Under the pieces are notes generated by a model. The model worked only from the letters and a program-made list of their open reading frames with translations, made no database searches and was not told the origin of the DNA. 64,000 bases of DNA from contig JAKLLA010000018.1 of the NCBI GenBank assembly GCA_023150375.1, forward strand, positions 1 to 64,000, in the 5' to 3' direction. Below are positions 8,576-15,993 of the stretch, piece by piece (position 1 is the first letter of the stretch; each line of letters starts with the position of its first letter). The translations under genes and the position numbers were made by a program. Origin of the DNA: Burkholderiaceae bacterium (lineage in GTDB: Bacteria; Pseudomonadota; Gammaproteobacteria; Burkholderiales; Burkholderiaceae_C).

Positions 8576-9625
8576 TTGCCGACGGTGAAGGCCGGCTCGC
8601 TGCACCTCTCGGTGCTCGACCAGTCCGTGTCCCTGGAAGACCACGGTGAGGACGAGGCCATCCGCGACACCCTGGCGCTGGCCGGCGAATGCGAGGCGCT
8701 GGGCTACCGGCGCTTCTGGGTCAGCGAGCACCACGGCTTGCCGACCATCGTCGGCTCGGCGCCGGAGGTGCTGCTGGCCGCGCTGGCCGCCCGCACCCGG
8801 CATATCCGCCTGGGCAGTGCCGGGGTGATGCTGCCGCACTATTCGGCCTTCAAGGTGGCCGAGCAGTTCCGCGTCCTGGACGCGCTGGCGCCGGGCCGCA
8901 TCGACCTGGGCGTGGGCCGCGCGCCCGGCAGCGACGGCCGCACCGCCCGGGTCCTGAACCCGCACAGCGCCGGCATGGCCGAGGACTTCCCGCAGCAGGT
9001 GCTCGACCTGCAGGCCTGGGTGTCCGGCCGCGCGCACCAGGGCCTGCTGGCCCACCCAAGGCCGCCGCTCGACCAAGTCGGCCAGCCCGAGCGCAGCCCG
9101 CAGCTGTGGATGCTGGGCAGTTCCGACTACGGTGCCCGGCTGGCCGCGCACTTCGGCCTGCCCTATGCCTTTGCCTATTTCTTCATGGACGGCCAGGGGG
9201 TCGAGCAGGCCCTGCACCTGTACCGCAGCCTCTATCAGCCGAGTGCCCGGCATCCGCGCCCGCAGGCGACGATCTGCATCTGGGCGCTGGTCGACGACGA
9301 CGAGGCCGCGGCCCGCCACCATGCCCTGAGCCGGGAGCGCTGGCGGCTCGACCGGGCGCGCGGACGGCTCGGCCCGCTCCGCGCACCGGACGTGATCGCC
9401 CGCGAGGGCTTCCGCCCGGAAGAGCTCGACAGTCTGGCGGCTATGCGCCGCAGCGCCTTCGTGGGCAGCGCCGCCCAGGTCGGCGCCCGGCTGCGTGCGC
9501 TGGCCGCCGAGCTGGAGCTGGACGAACTGGTCGTCAACACCTGGGCCTGGGATCCGGCGGTGCGGCGGCGTTCCTACCGCCTGCTGGCGCGCGAGTTCGA
9601 CCTGTCCGCAGGCCACAGCGCCTGA
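8576..9625 (+). CDS. LLM-class flavin-dependent oxidoreductase (MsnO8-like)
   Basis: This luciferase-like FMN-dependent monooxygenase has the group motifs LSVLDQSVS near the start, YRRFWVSEHHGLPTIVGSAP, RIRLGSAGVMLPHYSAFKVAE-type sequence, and DLGVGRAPGSD. The 349-aa length is normal for the bacterial luciferase superfamily (about 330-350). The substrate is unknown. The frame opens with TTG at 8576, eight bases after ykvA; GTG at 8585 is an alternative, and no ATG fits. The assignment to the family is firm but the physiological reaction is not known. Confidence 0.82.
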   Translation: MPTVKAGSLHLSVLDQSVSLEDHGEDEAIRDTLALAGECEALGYRRFWVSEHHGLPTIVGSAPEVLLAALAARTRHIRLGSAGVMLPHYSAFKVAEQFRVLDALAPGRIDLGVGRAPGSDGRTARVLNPHSAGMAEDFPQQVLDLQAWVSGRAHQGLLAHPRPPLDQVGQPERSPQLWMLGSSDYGARLAAHFGLPYAFAYFFMDGQGVEQALHLYRSLYQPSARHPRPQATICIWALVDDDEAAARHHALSRERWRLDRARGRLGPLRAPDVIAREGFRPEELDSLAAMRRSAFVGSAAQVGARLRALAAELELDELVVNTWAWDPAVRRRSYRLLAREFDLSAGHSA

Positions 9626-9667
9626 GCGGCTCCACCACCCGACCCCTCGGTCCACGAAAGTCCCCCG

Positions 9668-9922
9668 ATGTCCGACGCCCTGCCCTTCCTGCTGCGCGGT
9701 GAATTCATCACGCTGGATGCCCTGCTCAAGGCCAGCGGCCTGTGCGGCAGCGGCGGCGAGGCCAAGCAGCTGATCGCCGCGGGCTCGGTGCAGGTGGACG
9801 GCGAGATCGAGCTGCGCCGCGGCCGCAAGCTGCGCGCCGGCCAGCGGGTGCAGGCCCTGGAGACCTGCCTGTACCTGGCCGCGGCCAGCCCGCCAGCACC
9901 GACGCCGTCCGACCATGCCTGA
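9668..9922 (+). CDS. YbcJ-like S4-domain RNA-binding protein
   Basis: This small 84-residue protein consists of one S4-like fold. FITLDALLKASGLCGSGGEA is followed by KQLIAAGSVQVDGEIELRRG and RKLRAGQRV, matching YbcJ and related RNA-binding proteins. The role is presumed RNA binding; no catalytic domain is attached. The stop overlaps the start of the next gene by eight bases, suggesting coupled translation. Confidence 0.82.
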   Translation: MSDALPFLLRGEFITLDALLKASGLCGSGGEAKQLIAAGSVQVDGEIELRRGRKLRAGQRVQALETCLYLAAASPPAPTPSDHA

Positions 9923-10526
9923 GCGGCACGACGAGGAGGGCTACATTGCCCACTGGGATGCCCGGCAGGGGCGCGGCCACATCCGTGCGGCCCTGCCCAC
10001 CCCGGCGATGCTGCCCTTCTCGCGGGCCGACCTGCAGCCTGCCACGCTGCAACCCCGCCTGGGCATGGCGGTGCGCTTCACCCGGCAGGCGGGCCCGACC
10101 GGCGACCGGGCGCTGGCAGTGCGCCCCTGGGCACCCGACCCGGCCGTGGCGGGCGCTGCCGGTCGCCGCGCCCGTCGCCCGGTGTTCCAGGCCACCGGCG
10201 CCGCGCCGCTCGGGGCTTTGCCGGTCGATCCGCTGCAGGACGATTCGGCCCGGGACCCCCGGGATGGCCCCCGGATGCGCCCGGTCCGCGGGGCGCAAGG
10301 CCGTTCGACGGCCGGCGAAGGTTTCGATGCCGCGCTGGACCCGCTCGGGCCGCAGCGCACCCGGCCGGCCCCCCTGACGCCCCCGGTGACGGTCGGACGT
10401 TCTGCGGGGAGGGCGGGCCCGAGCCGCCGCATTACCCTGCCGCGCTGGCTCGTGCTCGCCGCCCTGGCGGCCCTGCTGGCCACCGGCCTGGGCCTGCTGC
10501 TGGGCTGGATCGGCGCGCGCAGCTGA
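9915..10526 (+). CDS. cold-shock-like domain protein with C-terminal membrane anchor
   Basis: The N terminus (EEGYIAHWDARQGRGHIRAA, then LPFSRADL and GMAVRFTRQ) resembles a cold-shock domain of the G-x-I-x-x-W type. A disordered Pro/Arg-rich linker follows (about residues 75-170). The protein ends with one strong membrane helix (LVLAALAALLATGLGLLLGW). Proteins with this N-terminal domain usually carry a four-helix DUF1294 segment; here only one helix remains. It overlaps the ybcJ-like gene by eight bases. I recognise no exact family, so the function is unknown. Confidence 0.6.
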   Translation: MPERHDEEGYIAHWDARQGRGHIRAALPTPAMLPFSRADLQPATLQPRLGMAVRFTRQAGPTGDRALAVRPWAPDPAVAGAAGRRARRPVFQATGAAPLGALPVDPLQDDSARDPRDGPRMRPVRGAQGRSTAGEGFDAALDPLGPQRTRPAPLTPPVTVGRSAGRAGPSRRITLPRWLVLAALAALLATGLGLLLGWIGARS

Positions 10527-10630
10527 GTCGCGTGACCGCCCGGTGCGCGGGTCGGACACATTTCCTTGAACTTTTGTGAAGCTGGCATGATCTCAGGCCC
10601 ATGATCTCCATCAACCTGAAGGACTCCCGC

Positions 10631-11638
10631 ATGAAGCCCTGGTGGATCGGCGCCCTCGCGCTTGTCGTTGCCGTCGGACTCACCCCGCCCGAAGCTCAGG
10701 CCAAGCGCCTGGGCAGCGGGGGCATGCAGCGCAGCATGCCCGCTCAGCCGGCCAAGCCGGCGCCTGCGAACCAGAACGCGGCGCCCGCGCAGCCCGGCAC
10801 GCCGGCCCAGCAGGCCGCGCCGGCCACCGCCGGCGCTGCAGCAGCCGCCACCGGTGCGGCAGCGCAGGCGGGCAAGCGGTCGTGGATGGGTCCGATCGCC
10901 GGCCTCGCCGCCGGTCTGGGGCTGGCCGCCCTGCTCAGTCACTTCGGCATGGGCGAGGCGGTGGCCAACTTCCTGATGATGGCCCTGCTGGCCGTGGCCG
11001 CCATCTTCCTGGTGACCTGGCTGATGCGGCGCTTCGCCGGCAACAAGGCAGGTCGCGGCGCAGTCGCCTCCGGCCTGCAGCCCGCCTACGCAGGTGCCGG
11101 TGCAGGAACGGGCGACGCAGGCGGCCCGTTCGGCCAGCGTGAGGCCGAGCAGCCGGTCATGGCGCGCCAGGCGATGTTCCCGAGCTCCGGCGCCTCGGCC
11201 GCCCCGGGCAGTGCCGCGGCCAGCTTCGCGTCGCCGCAGGCCTCGGCACCGGCCGCGGCCGAACTGCCGGCCGATTTCGACCGCGCGGGCTTCGAGCGTG
11301 TGGCGCAGTTGATCTTCATCCGCATGCAGGCCGCCAATGATCGCTGCGACCTGAACGACCTGCGCCAGTTCACCACGCCGGAGATGTTTGCCTCGATCCG
11401 ACTGGACCTGCAGAACCGCGGGGACAGCGCGCAACAGACCGACGTGGTGCAGGTGCAGGCCGAGGTGCTGGATCTGGCCCAGGAGGGTGACCGCGACATC
11501 GTCAGCGTGCGCTACCACGGCCTGATCCGCGAGGAGCCGGGCCAGCCCGCCAGCGCCTTCGACGAGGTCTGGCATCTGGTGCGCCCGCGCGACGGCAGCG
11601 CCGAGTGGGCCATCGCCGGCATCCAGACGACGCAGTAA
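10631..11638 (+). CDS. Tim44-like domain membrane protein
   Basis: The 335-residue protein has a signal-like N terminus (WWIGALALVVAVGLTPPEAQA), an Ala/Pro/Gln-rich linker and a hydrophobic pair of segments (about residues 90-140). A C-terminal Tim44-like domain follows, with FDRAGFERVAQLIFIRMQAA, LRQFTTPEMFASI and SVRYHGLIRE. Bacterial Tim44-domain proteins are envelope proteins of uncertain role. The ATG at 10631 follows AAGGA; a further ATG at 10601 would add ten residues before the signal. It stands as a single gene convergent with the diguanylate cyclase. Confidence 0.82.
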   Translation: MKPWWIGALALVVAVGLTPPEAQAKRLGSGGMQRSMPAQPAKPAPANQNAAPAQPGTPAQQAAPATAGAAAAATGAAAQAGKRSWMGPIAGLAAGLGLAALLSHFGMGEAVANFLMMALLAVAAIFLVTWLMRRFAGNKAGRGAVASGLQPAYAGAGAGTGDAGGPFGQREAEQPVMARQAMFPSSGASAAPGSAAASFASPQASAPAAAELPADFDRAGFERVAQLIFIRMQAANDRCDLNDLRQFTTPEMFASIRLDLQNRGDSAQQTDVVQVQAEVLDLAQEGDRDIVSVRYHGLIREEPGQPASAFDEVWHLVRPRDGSAEWAIAGIQTTQ

Positions 11639-11680
11639 ATCCGGACCGGGCGCCTCGGCGGCGCCCGTCTTTCCCGATCT

Positions 11681-12955
11681 TCAGGCCGAGGCGACGACCA
11701 CCGTCACCTCGGCCTCGGCACATTCGACGCGGTTGCGGCCCAGCGCCTTGGCTTGGTAGAGCGCCGCGTCGGCGCGCCGATACAGGCCGGCGAGCAGGCG
11801 CTGCGGATCCTCCCCCTGCGGCGCGATGGCCACCGCCACCCCGATCGACACGGTCAGCGTCAGCCTCTGTCCCGATTCGTCCCGCACGGCCAGCGCCTGC
11901 ACCACCGCACGCAGGCGCTCGGCACAGCGGCGCGCAGCAGCGGCGTCGCAATCCGGCAGCATCAGACCGAATTCCTCGCCACCGAGCCGGGCCAGCGGCC
12001 GTCCTTCCGACGGCTCTGCCGACTGCGCTGCCCACCATGGCCCCGGCGGTTCGTCCCGCAGGGCCGCCTGCGCCGCCGCGGCCACCTGCTGCAGTGCCAG
12101 ATCGCCGCTGCGGTGGCCGTGGCCGTCGTTGATGCGCTTGAAGTGGTCCAGGTCCAGCAGCAGCAGCGCGACCGGTCGCCCCGCCTGCTGGGCGGAGATC
12201 AGCAACGCCTCGAAGTGGGCATCGGCCGCGCGACGATTCAGGCAGCCGGTCAGCGCATCGGTATGCGCCATGTGCTGCAGGCGGCGCACGCTGCGCTCGA
12301 GGTGGGCCAGCGCGAAGCCGTAGCCGCTGCCGAGCAGGAAGATGTAGGCGGCCACGAAGGAGATGCCCTGACGCCAGTCGTTCGCCTTCATCACCTGGTA
12401 GAGCTCGGGATGCCAGGCCGAATCGAGCGTCCTGAACAGGACGAAGACCTCGGCAATCATCAGCGTGCCGCTCACCGCGCGCATCAGGCTTTCCGGCCGC
12501 GGCCCCGCGCGATGCAGCCACCACAGACCCGGAAGGATCAGCAGCACATGCGAGCCGCTCACCAGCGTCACACGCAGGGCGCTCTCTGCCTGAGGAACGG
12601 CGAGCAGGACCAGCACCTGGCTGGCCAGCAGACCCCACAACCAGTTGGGTGGCGGCTGCCCGCGCAGAAAGCGGTGCAGCGCCGAGGCGTAGCAGGTCAG
12701 GGCCAGTTCGGTGCCGAGGTTTCCGAGTAGAAACCACAGGGGCAAAGGCAGCCATTCCCGCCCGAGGACCGCGGCATAGCCCAGCGCCATGGCCCAGCTG
12801 CCCCAGCTCCAGTCCTGGATCGCCAGGTCGTCCCGCAGCGGCCCTCGCTGGGCGATCGCCAGCAGAATCGCCAGCATTGCAGCGCCGGCCGCAAGAAGGA
12901 CGAACAGGGTTGGAAGATGCAGTGACATGCCTGGAACCGACCAGGGCAGTCGCAA
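11681..12955 (-). CDS. membrane-bound diguanylate cyclase (GGDEF)
   Basis: About six hydrophobic helices (residues 1-225) form an integral membrane sensor region, followed by a GGDEF domain (about 255-415) that makes cyclic di-GMP from GTP. The active-site loop ARLGGEEFGLMLPD is intact. LTGCLNRRAADAHFEALL and LDLDHFKRINDGHGH supply the other nucleotide and metal contacts. There is no RxxD inhibitory site just before GGEEF, so product inhibition through the I-site is not expected. A second ATG at 12928 (MSLHLPTLF) is also a plausible start. No EAL domain is present. Confidence 0.88.
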   Translation of the reverse strand: MRLPWSVPGMSLHLPTLFVLLAAGAAMLAILLAIAQRGPLRDDLAIQDWSWGSWAMALGYAAVLGREWLPLPLWFLLGNLGTELALTCYASALHRFLRGQPPPNWLWGLLASQVLVLLAVPQAESALRVTLVSGSHVLLILPGLWWLHRAGPRPESLMRAVSGTLMIAEVFVLFRTLDSAWHPELYQVMKANDWRQGISFVAAYIFLLGSGYGFALAHLERSVRRLQHMAHTDALTGCLNRRAADAHFEALLISAQQAGRPVALLLLDLDHFKRINDGHGHRSGDLALQQVAAAAQAALRDEPPGPWWAAQSAEPSEGRPLARLGGEEFGLMLPDCDAAAARRCAERLRAVVQALAVRDESGQRLTLTVSIGVAVAIAPQGEDPQRLLAGLYRRADAALYQAKALGRNRVECAEAEVTVVVASA

Positions 12956-13264
12956 GCCCCCCTGGATTCTTGTGATTTCCGGCCAGTATCACGGCCGGTC
13001 TGCCTGTCGATGCACCCCACAGGTGCATCGTTGGCCGATCTGTGCGAGTCGCCACGACTTTGCGTGTTTCGGCCAGCGCTGCGCGTTTCGTCCACACCAC
13101 GCCCCGACGCAACGGTTCCGGACGGCGCAGGGGTGTCGACAAGAACACACAGCCTCGGCGCACGTGCCGCGCGCAGGTGCCGGTGGGTTCGTGGCACTGG
13201 CCCGCAAGCGAGAAATCCGTCACAGTCCACCGGTGCCCTTTTGCACTTCGAGGAGGACTTCGGC
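12956..13264. other. divergent intergenic region between diguanylate cyclase and mscS
   Basis: These 309 bp hold no convincing gene. They contain a perfect 9-bp inverted repeat, CGATGCACC-CCACA-GGTGCATCG (13008-13030), about 53 bp upstream of the cyclase start. A GAGGAGG-type ribosome site precedes mscS. Both promoters must lie here, but I see no strong -35/-10 pair. Confidence 0.6.
13008..13030. repeat. 9-bp perfect inverted repeat
   Basis: CGATGCACC, a 5-nt CCACA spacer, then GGTGCATCG. It could be an operator or a hairpin in the cyclase leader. No T-run follows on either strand, so a terminator is unlikely. Confidence 0.6.
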
Positions 13265-14080
13265 ATGGACATGCAATCGATCCAGAACTTTCTCAGCACC
13301 ACCGCGACCGATTTGCTCATCAAGATCCTGGCAGCGATTGCCTTCTGGATCATCGGCCGCTGGCTGATCGGCAAGGTGGTCGGCCTGATGCAGGCGGCGA
13401 TGAACCGCAATGCGGTGGATCCCACGCTCACCAAGTACCTGGGCAGCATCGTCGCCATCGCGCTGAACATCGCGCTGGTGCTCGGCATCCTGGGCTACTT
13501 CGGCATCCAGACCACCTCGTTTGCCGCCATGCTGGCCGGTGCGGGCGTGGCCATCGGCGCGGCCTGGAGCGGCATGCTGGGCAACTTTGCCGCCGGCGCC
13601 TTCATGCTGGTGCTGCGCCCCTTCAAGGTGGGCGACTTCATCAGCGCCGGCGGCATGGTCGGCACGGTCAAGGAACTGGGCCTGTTCGGCACCACCATCG
13701 TGACGCCGGACAACGTCCACACCATCGTCGGCAACGGCAAGATCTTCAGCGACACGATCCAGAACTTCTCGATCAACCCGGTGCGCCGCGTCGAACGTAC
13801 CTGCCAGCTCGCCAACGGGGTCGACCCGCTGGACGCGATCGCGCGGCTGAAGGCGGCGGTGGCGCAGATCCCCAATGTGGCCACCTCCCCGGCACCGGAG
13901 GTCGACCTGATCGACTTCCAGCTGCAGGGCCCGGTGATCGCCGTGCGTCCGTACACCCACACCGACCACTACTGGCAGGTCTACTTCGCCACCAACGAAG
14001 CCATCGCCCGGGTCGGCCAGGAAGCCGGCTGGCCGGTGCCGGCCGTGACCCAGATCCACAAGGTCAGCCCGGCGGCCTGA
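13265..14080 (+). CDS. mscS: small-conductance mechanosensitive channel MscS
   Basis: The 271-residue channel has three N-terminal membrane helices. The pore helix is glycine/alanine-rich (FAAMLAGAGVAIGAAWSGML, then GNFAAG) and is followed by the beta domain FKVGDFISAGGMVGTVKEL and a C-terminal alpha/beta region. It releases solutes under hypo-osmotic shock. The length matches E. coli MscS (286 aa), with no large periplasmic extension. The ATG at 13265 has a strong GAGGAGG site. It is monocistronic. Confidence 0.92.
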   Translation: MDMQSIQNFLSTTATDLLIKILAAIAFWIIGRWLIGKVVGLMQAAMNRNAVDPTLTKYLGSIVAIALNIALVLGILGYFGIQTTSFAAMLAGAGVAIGAAWSGMLGNFAAGAFMLVLRPFKVGDFISAGGMVGTVKELGLFGTTIVTPDNVHTIVGNGKIFSDTIQNFSINPVRRVERTCQLANGVDPLDAIARLKAAVAQIPNVATSPAPEVDLIDFQLQGPVIAVRPYTHTDHYWQVYFATNEAIARVGQEAGWPVPAVTQIHKVSPAA

Positions 14081-14142
14081 GCGCCGGACCGCACGCAGGT
14101 CCCTGCGGGCCTGCTGCAATGCAGCATCAGCCCGGAATGGGC

Positions 14143-14148
14143 TATACT
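14143..14148 (+). promoter_or_regulatory. probable -10 box of the rhlE-like gene
   Basis: TATACT preceded by GGC matches the sigma-70 -10 consensus at five of six positions. No good -35 is visible at the usual distance. Its position just before the hairpin makes the latter part of the 5' leader. Confidence 0.45.
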
Positions 14149-14158
14149 GCGCACACTC

Positions 14159-14190
14159 GACGCCCCCGCTGCGGGGCGTCTTGCTTTTCC
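14159..14190 (+). terminator. GC-rich hairpin plus T-tract (terminator or attenuator)
   Basis: The stem GACGCCCC/GGGGCGTC (14159-14166 and 14173-14180) has a six-base loop and is followed by TTGCTTTT. It fits a Rho-independent terminator for mscS. Because a promoter-like box lies just upstream, it may instead be a promoter-proximal attenuator of the helicase gene. Confidence 0.7.
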
Positions 14191-14448
14191 GTTCATCCCC
14201 TCTGACCTTCCTCTTTCCCCTCATCCTGCGGGACGCCTGATCACCAGGCTGTCGACTGCGGGGCTGCAGGCGCGGTCGGCGGCGATGCTGTTCGACCCCC
14301 GGGCGGGAATCCTCCCCAGACCCTTGTCGCACCTCGTGCGCGGATGGATGCCGCGTGCGCTGGCGCCCTGCCCTTGCGCCGCTGCATGTCGCGCGGTGCA
14401 CGCCTGTCCCGTCGTTCGCGGCGCGACTCGAGAAAGAACGAAGAGATC

Positions 14449-15993
14449 ATGAGTTTCGACACCCTGGGCCTGCAACCGGCCATCCTGAAGTCCGTGCTGG
14501 CCGCCGGCTACGAGAACCCCACCGACGTGCAGGCGCAGACCATTCCGCCGGCGCTGGAGGGCATCGACCTGCGCGTGTGCTCCAACACCGGCAGCGGCAA
14601 GACCGCGGCCTTCGTGCTGCCGGCGCTGCAGCGCGTGCTGAACGCCCGGGCCGACCCGGCACAGCGCCGTCCCAAGGGCCAGGCCTTCGGCCCGCGTGTG
14701 CTGGTGCTGGCCCCCACCCGGGAACTGGCCATGCAGGTGGCCAAGGCGGCCGAGGTCTACGGCCGCGACATCCCGGGCCTGAAGATCGCCACCGTGGTCG
14801 GCGGCGTGCCCTATGGCGCCCAGCTGGCCGCGCTGCGCAAGCCGCTGGACCTGCTGATCGCCACGCCGGGCCGCCTGATCGACCACCTGGAAAGCGGCAA
14901 GGCCCTGCTGGGCCATGTCGAGATGCTGGTGCTCGACGAGGCCGACCGCATGCTGGACATGGGCTTCATCGAGGACATCGAGCGCATCGCCGCGGCCCTG
15001 CCGGCCAGCCGCCAGACCGTCATGGTCAGCGCCACCTTCGCCGGCCAGGTCGGCCGCCTGGCCGACCAGATCCTGCGCGAGGACGCCCGCCGCATCGAGG
15101 TGGCCAACCACACCGACAGCCACGAGCACATCGAGCAGCAGCTGATGTGGGCCGACGACCTGTCGCACAAGGCCGCGCTGCTCGAGCACCTGCTGACCGA
15201 GCGCGAGCTGCAGCAGGCGGTGATCTTCACCAGCACGCAGCGCGACGCCGACGAGCTGGCCGCGCACCTCTACGACCTGGGTCACGCGGTCGCCCCGCTG
15301 CACGGCGGAATGCCGCAGGGCCGGCGCAACCGCACGCTGATGGCGCTGCGCCGCGGCGAGCTGCGCGTGCTGGTGGCCACCGACGTGGCCGCGCGCGGCA
15401 TCGACGTGCCGACCATCAGCCACGTGATCAACTTCGGCCTGCCGATGAAGGCCGAGGACTACGTGCACCGCATCGGCCGCACCGGCCGCGCCGGCCGCAA
15501 CGGCCGGGCGATCACGCTGGCCGAGCGCCGCGACGCCGGCATGATCCGCCGCATCCAGCAGTTCACCACCCAGGCCATCCCGGTGGGCAGCATCGAGGGT
15601 CTGGAGCCCAAGCGGCCGGTGCCCGAGCTGTTCACCCGCACGCCGCGCCATGTCGACCGGCCCGGACACCGCCATGGCGCCCACCGCGGCGCACCGGCGC
15701 ACCACCACGGCCATGTGCCGCAGCGCGGCGAAGGTGCCGGCCGCGGCGGCCCGCGCGGCCCGGCGCGTGACGGCGGTTTCGAAGCCCGCGAGGGCGGCTT
15801 CGGCCGTGGCGCTCATGGGGCTCATGGCGGCCACGACATGCGCCGCGATGCCCGCCCGGCTCACGGCCAGGGGCATGGCCACGCCGAGGGGCATCGGCCG
15901 CACGCCGGCGGCCACCCGGGCGGCGCCGGCCGGCGCGAAGGCGCGCCGGGCCGTGCGCCCTCACGCGGCGCCCGCGGCCCCGGTCCGCGCTGA
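14449..15993 (+). CDS. rhlE: ATP-dependent RNA helicase, DEAD-box (RhlE type)
   Basis: This 514-residue helicase remodels RNA in rRNA maturation and cold adaptation. Motifs in order are the Q motif (NPTDVQAQTIPPAL), motif I SNTGSGKTAAF, Ia PTRELAMQV, TPGRL, II VLDEADRMLDMGF, III SAT, V ARGIDVPTISHVINF and VI HRIGRTGRAGR. The last 125 residues are disordered, rich in His, Gly and Arg (for example HRGAPAHHHGHVPQRG), and probably bind RNA. The ATG at 14449 begins the conserved MSFDTLGL. The open frame extends to 14344 without homology. The 3' end overlaps the convergent histidine kinase gene by 33 bp. Confidence 0.9.
   Translation: MSFDTLGLQPAILKSVLAAGYENPTDVQAQTIPPALEGIDLRVCSNTGSGKTAAFVLPALQRVLNARADPAQRRPKGQAFGPRVLVLAPTRELAMQVAKAAEVYGRDIPGLKIATVVGGVPYGAQLAALRKPLDLLIATPGRLIDHLESGKALLGHVEMLVLDEADRMLDMGFIEDIERIAAALPASRQTVMVSATFAGQVGRLADQILREDARRIEVANHTDSHEHIEQQLMWADDLSHKAALLEHLLTERELQQAVIFTSTQRDADELAAHLYDLGHAVAPLHGGMPQGRRNRTLMALRRGELRVLVATDVAARGIDVPTISHVINFGLPMKAEDYVHRIGRTGRAGRNGRAITLAERRDAGMIRRIQQFTTQAIPVGSIEGLEPKRPVPELFTRTPRHVDRPGHRHGAHRGAPAHHHGHVPQRGEGAGRGGPRGPARDGGFEAREGGFGRGAHGAHGGHDMRRDARPAHGQGHGHAEGHRPHAGGHPGGAGRREGAPGRAPSRGARGPGPR

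Larger units (their letters stand above)
14081..14448 (+). other. long leader region of the DEAD-box helicase gene
   Basis: These 368 bp contain no gene. A TATACT box (14143-14148) predicts a transcript start near 14155, immediately before a strong hairpin with a T-rich tail (14159-14190). That leaves an untranslated leader of about 290 nt before the ATG at 14449. Long leaders are typical of cold-inducible helicase and csp mRNAs. The hairpin may alternatively terminate mscS transcription. Confidence 0.55.
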
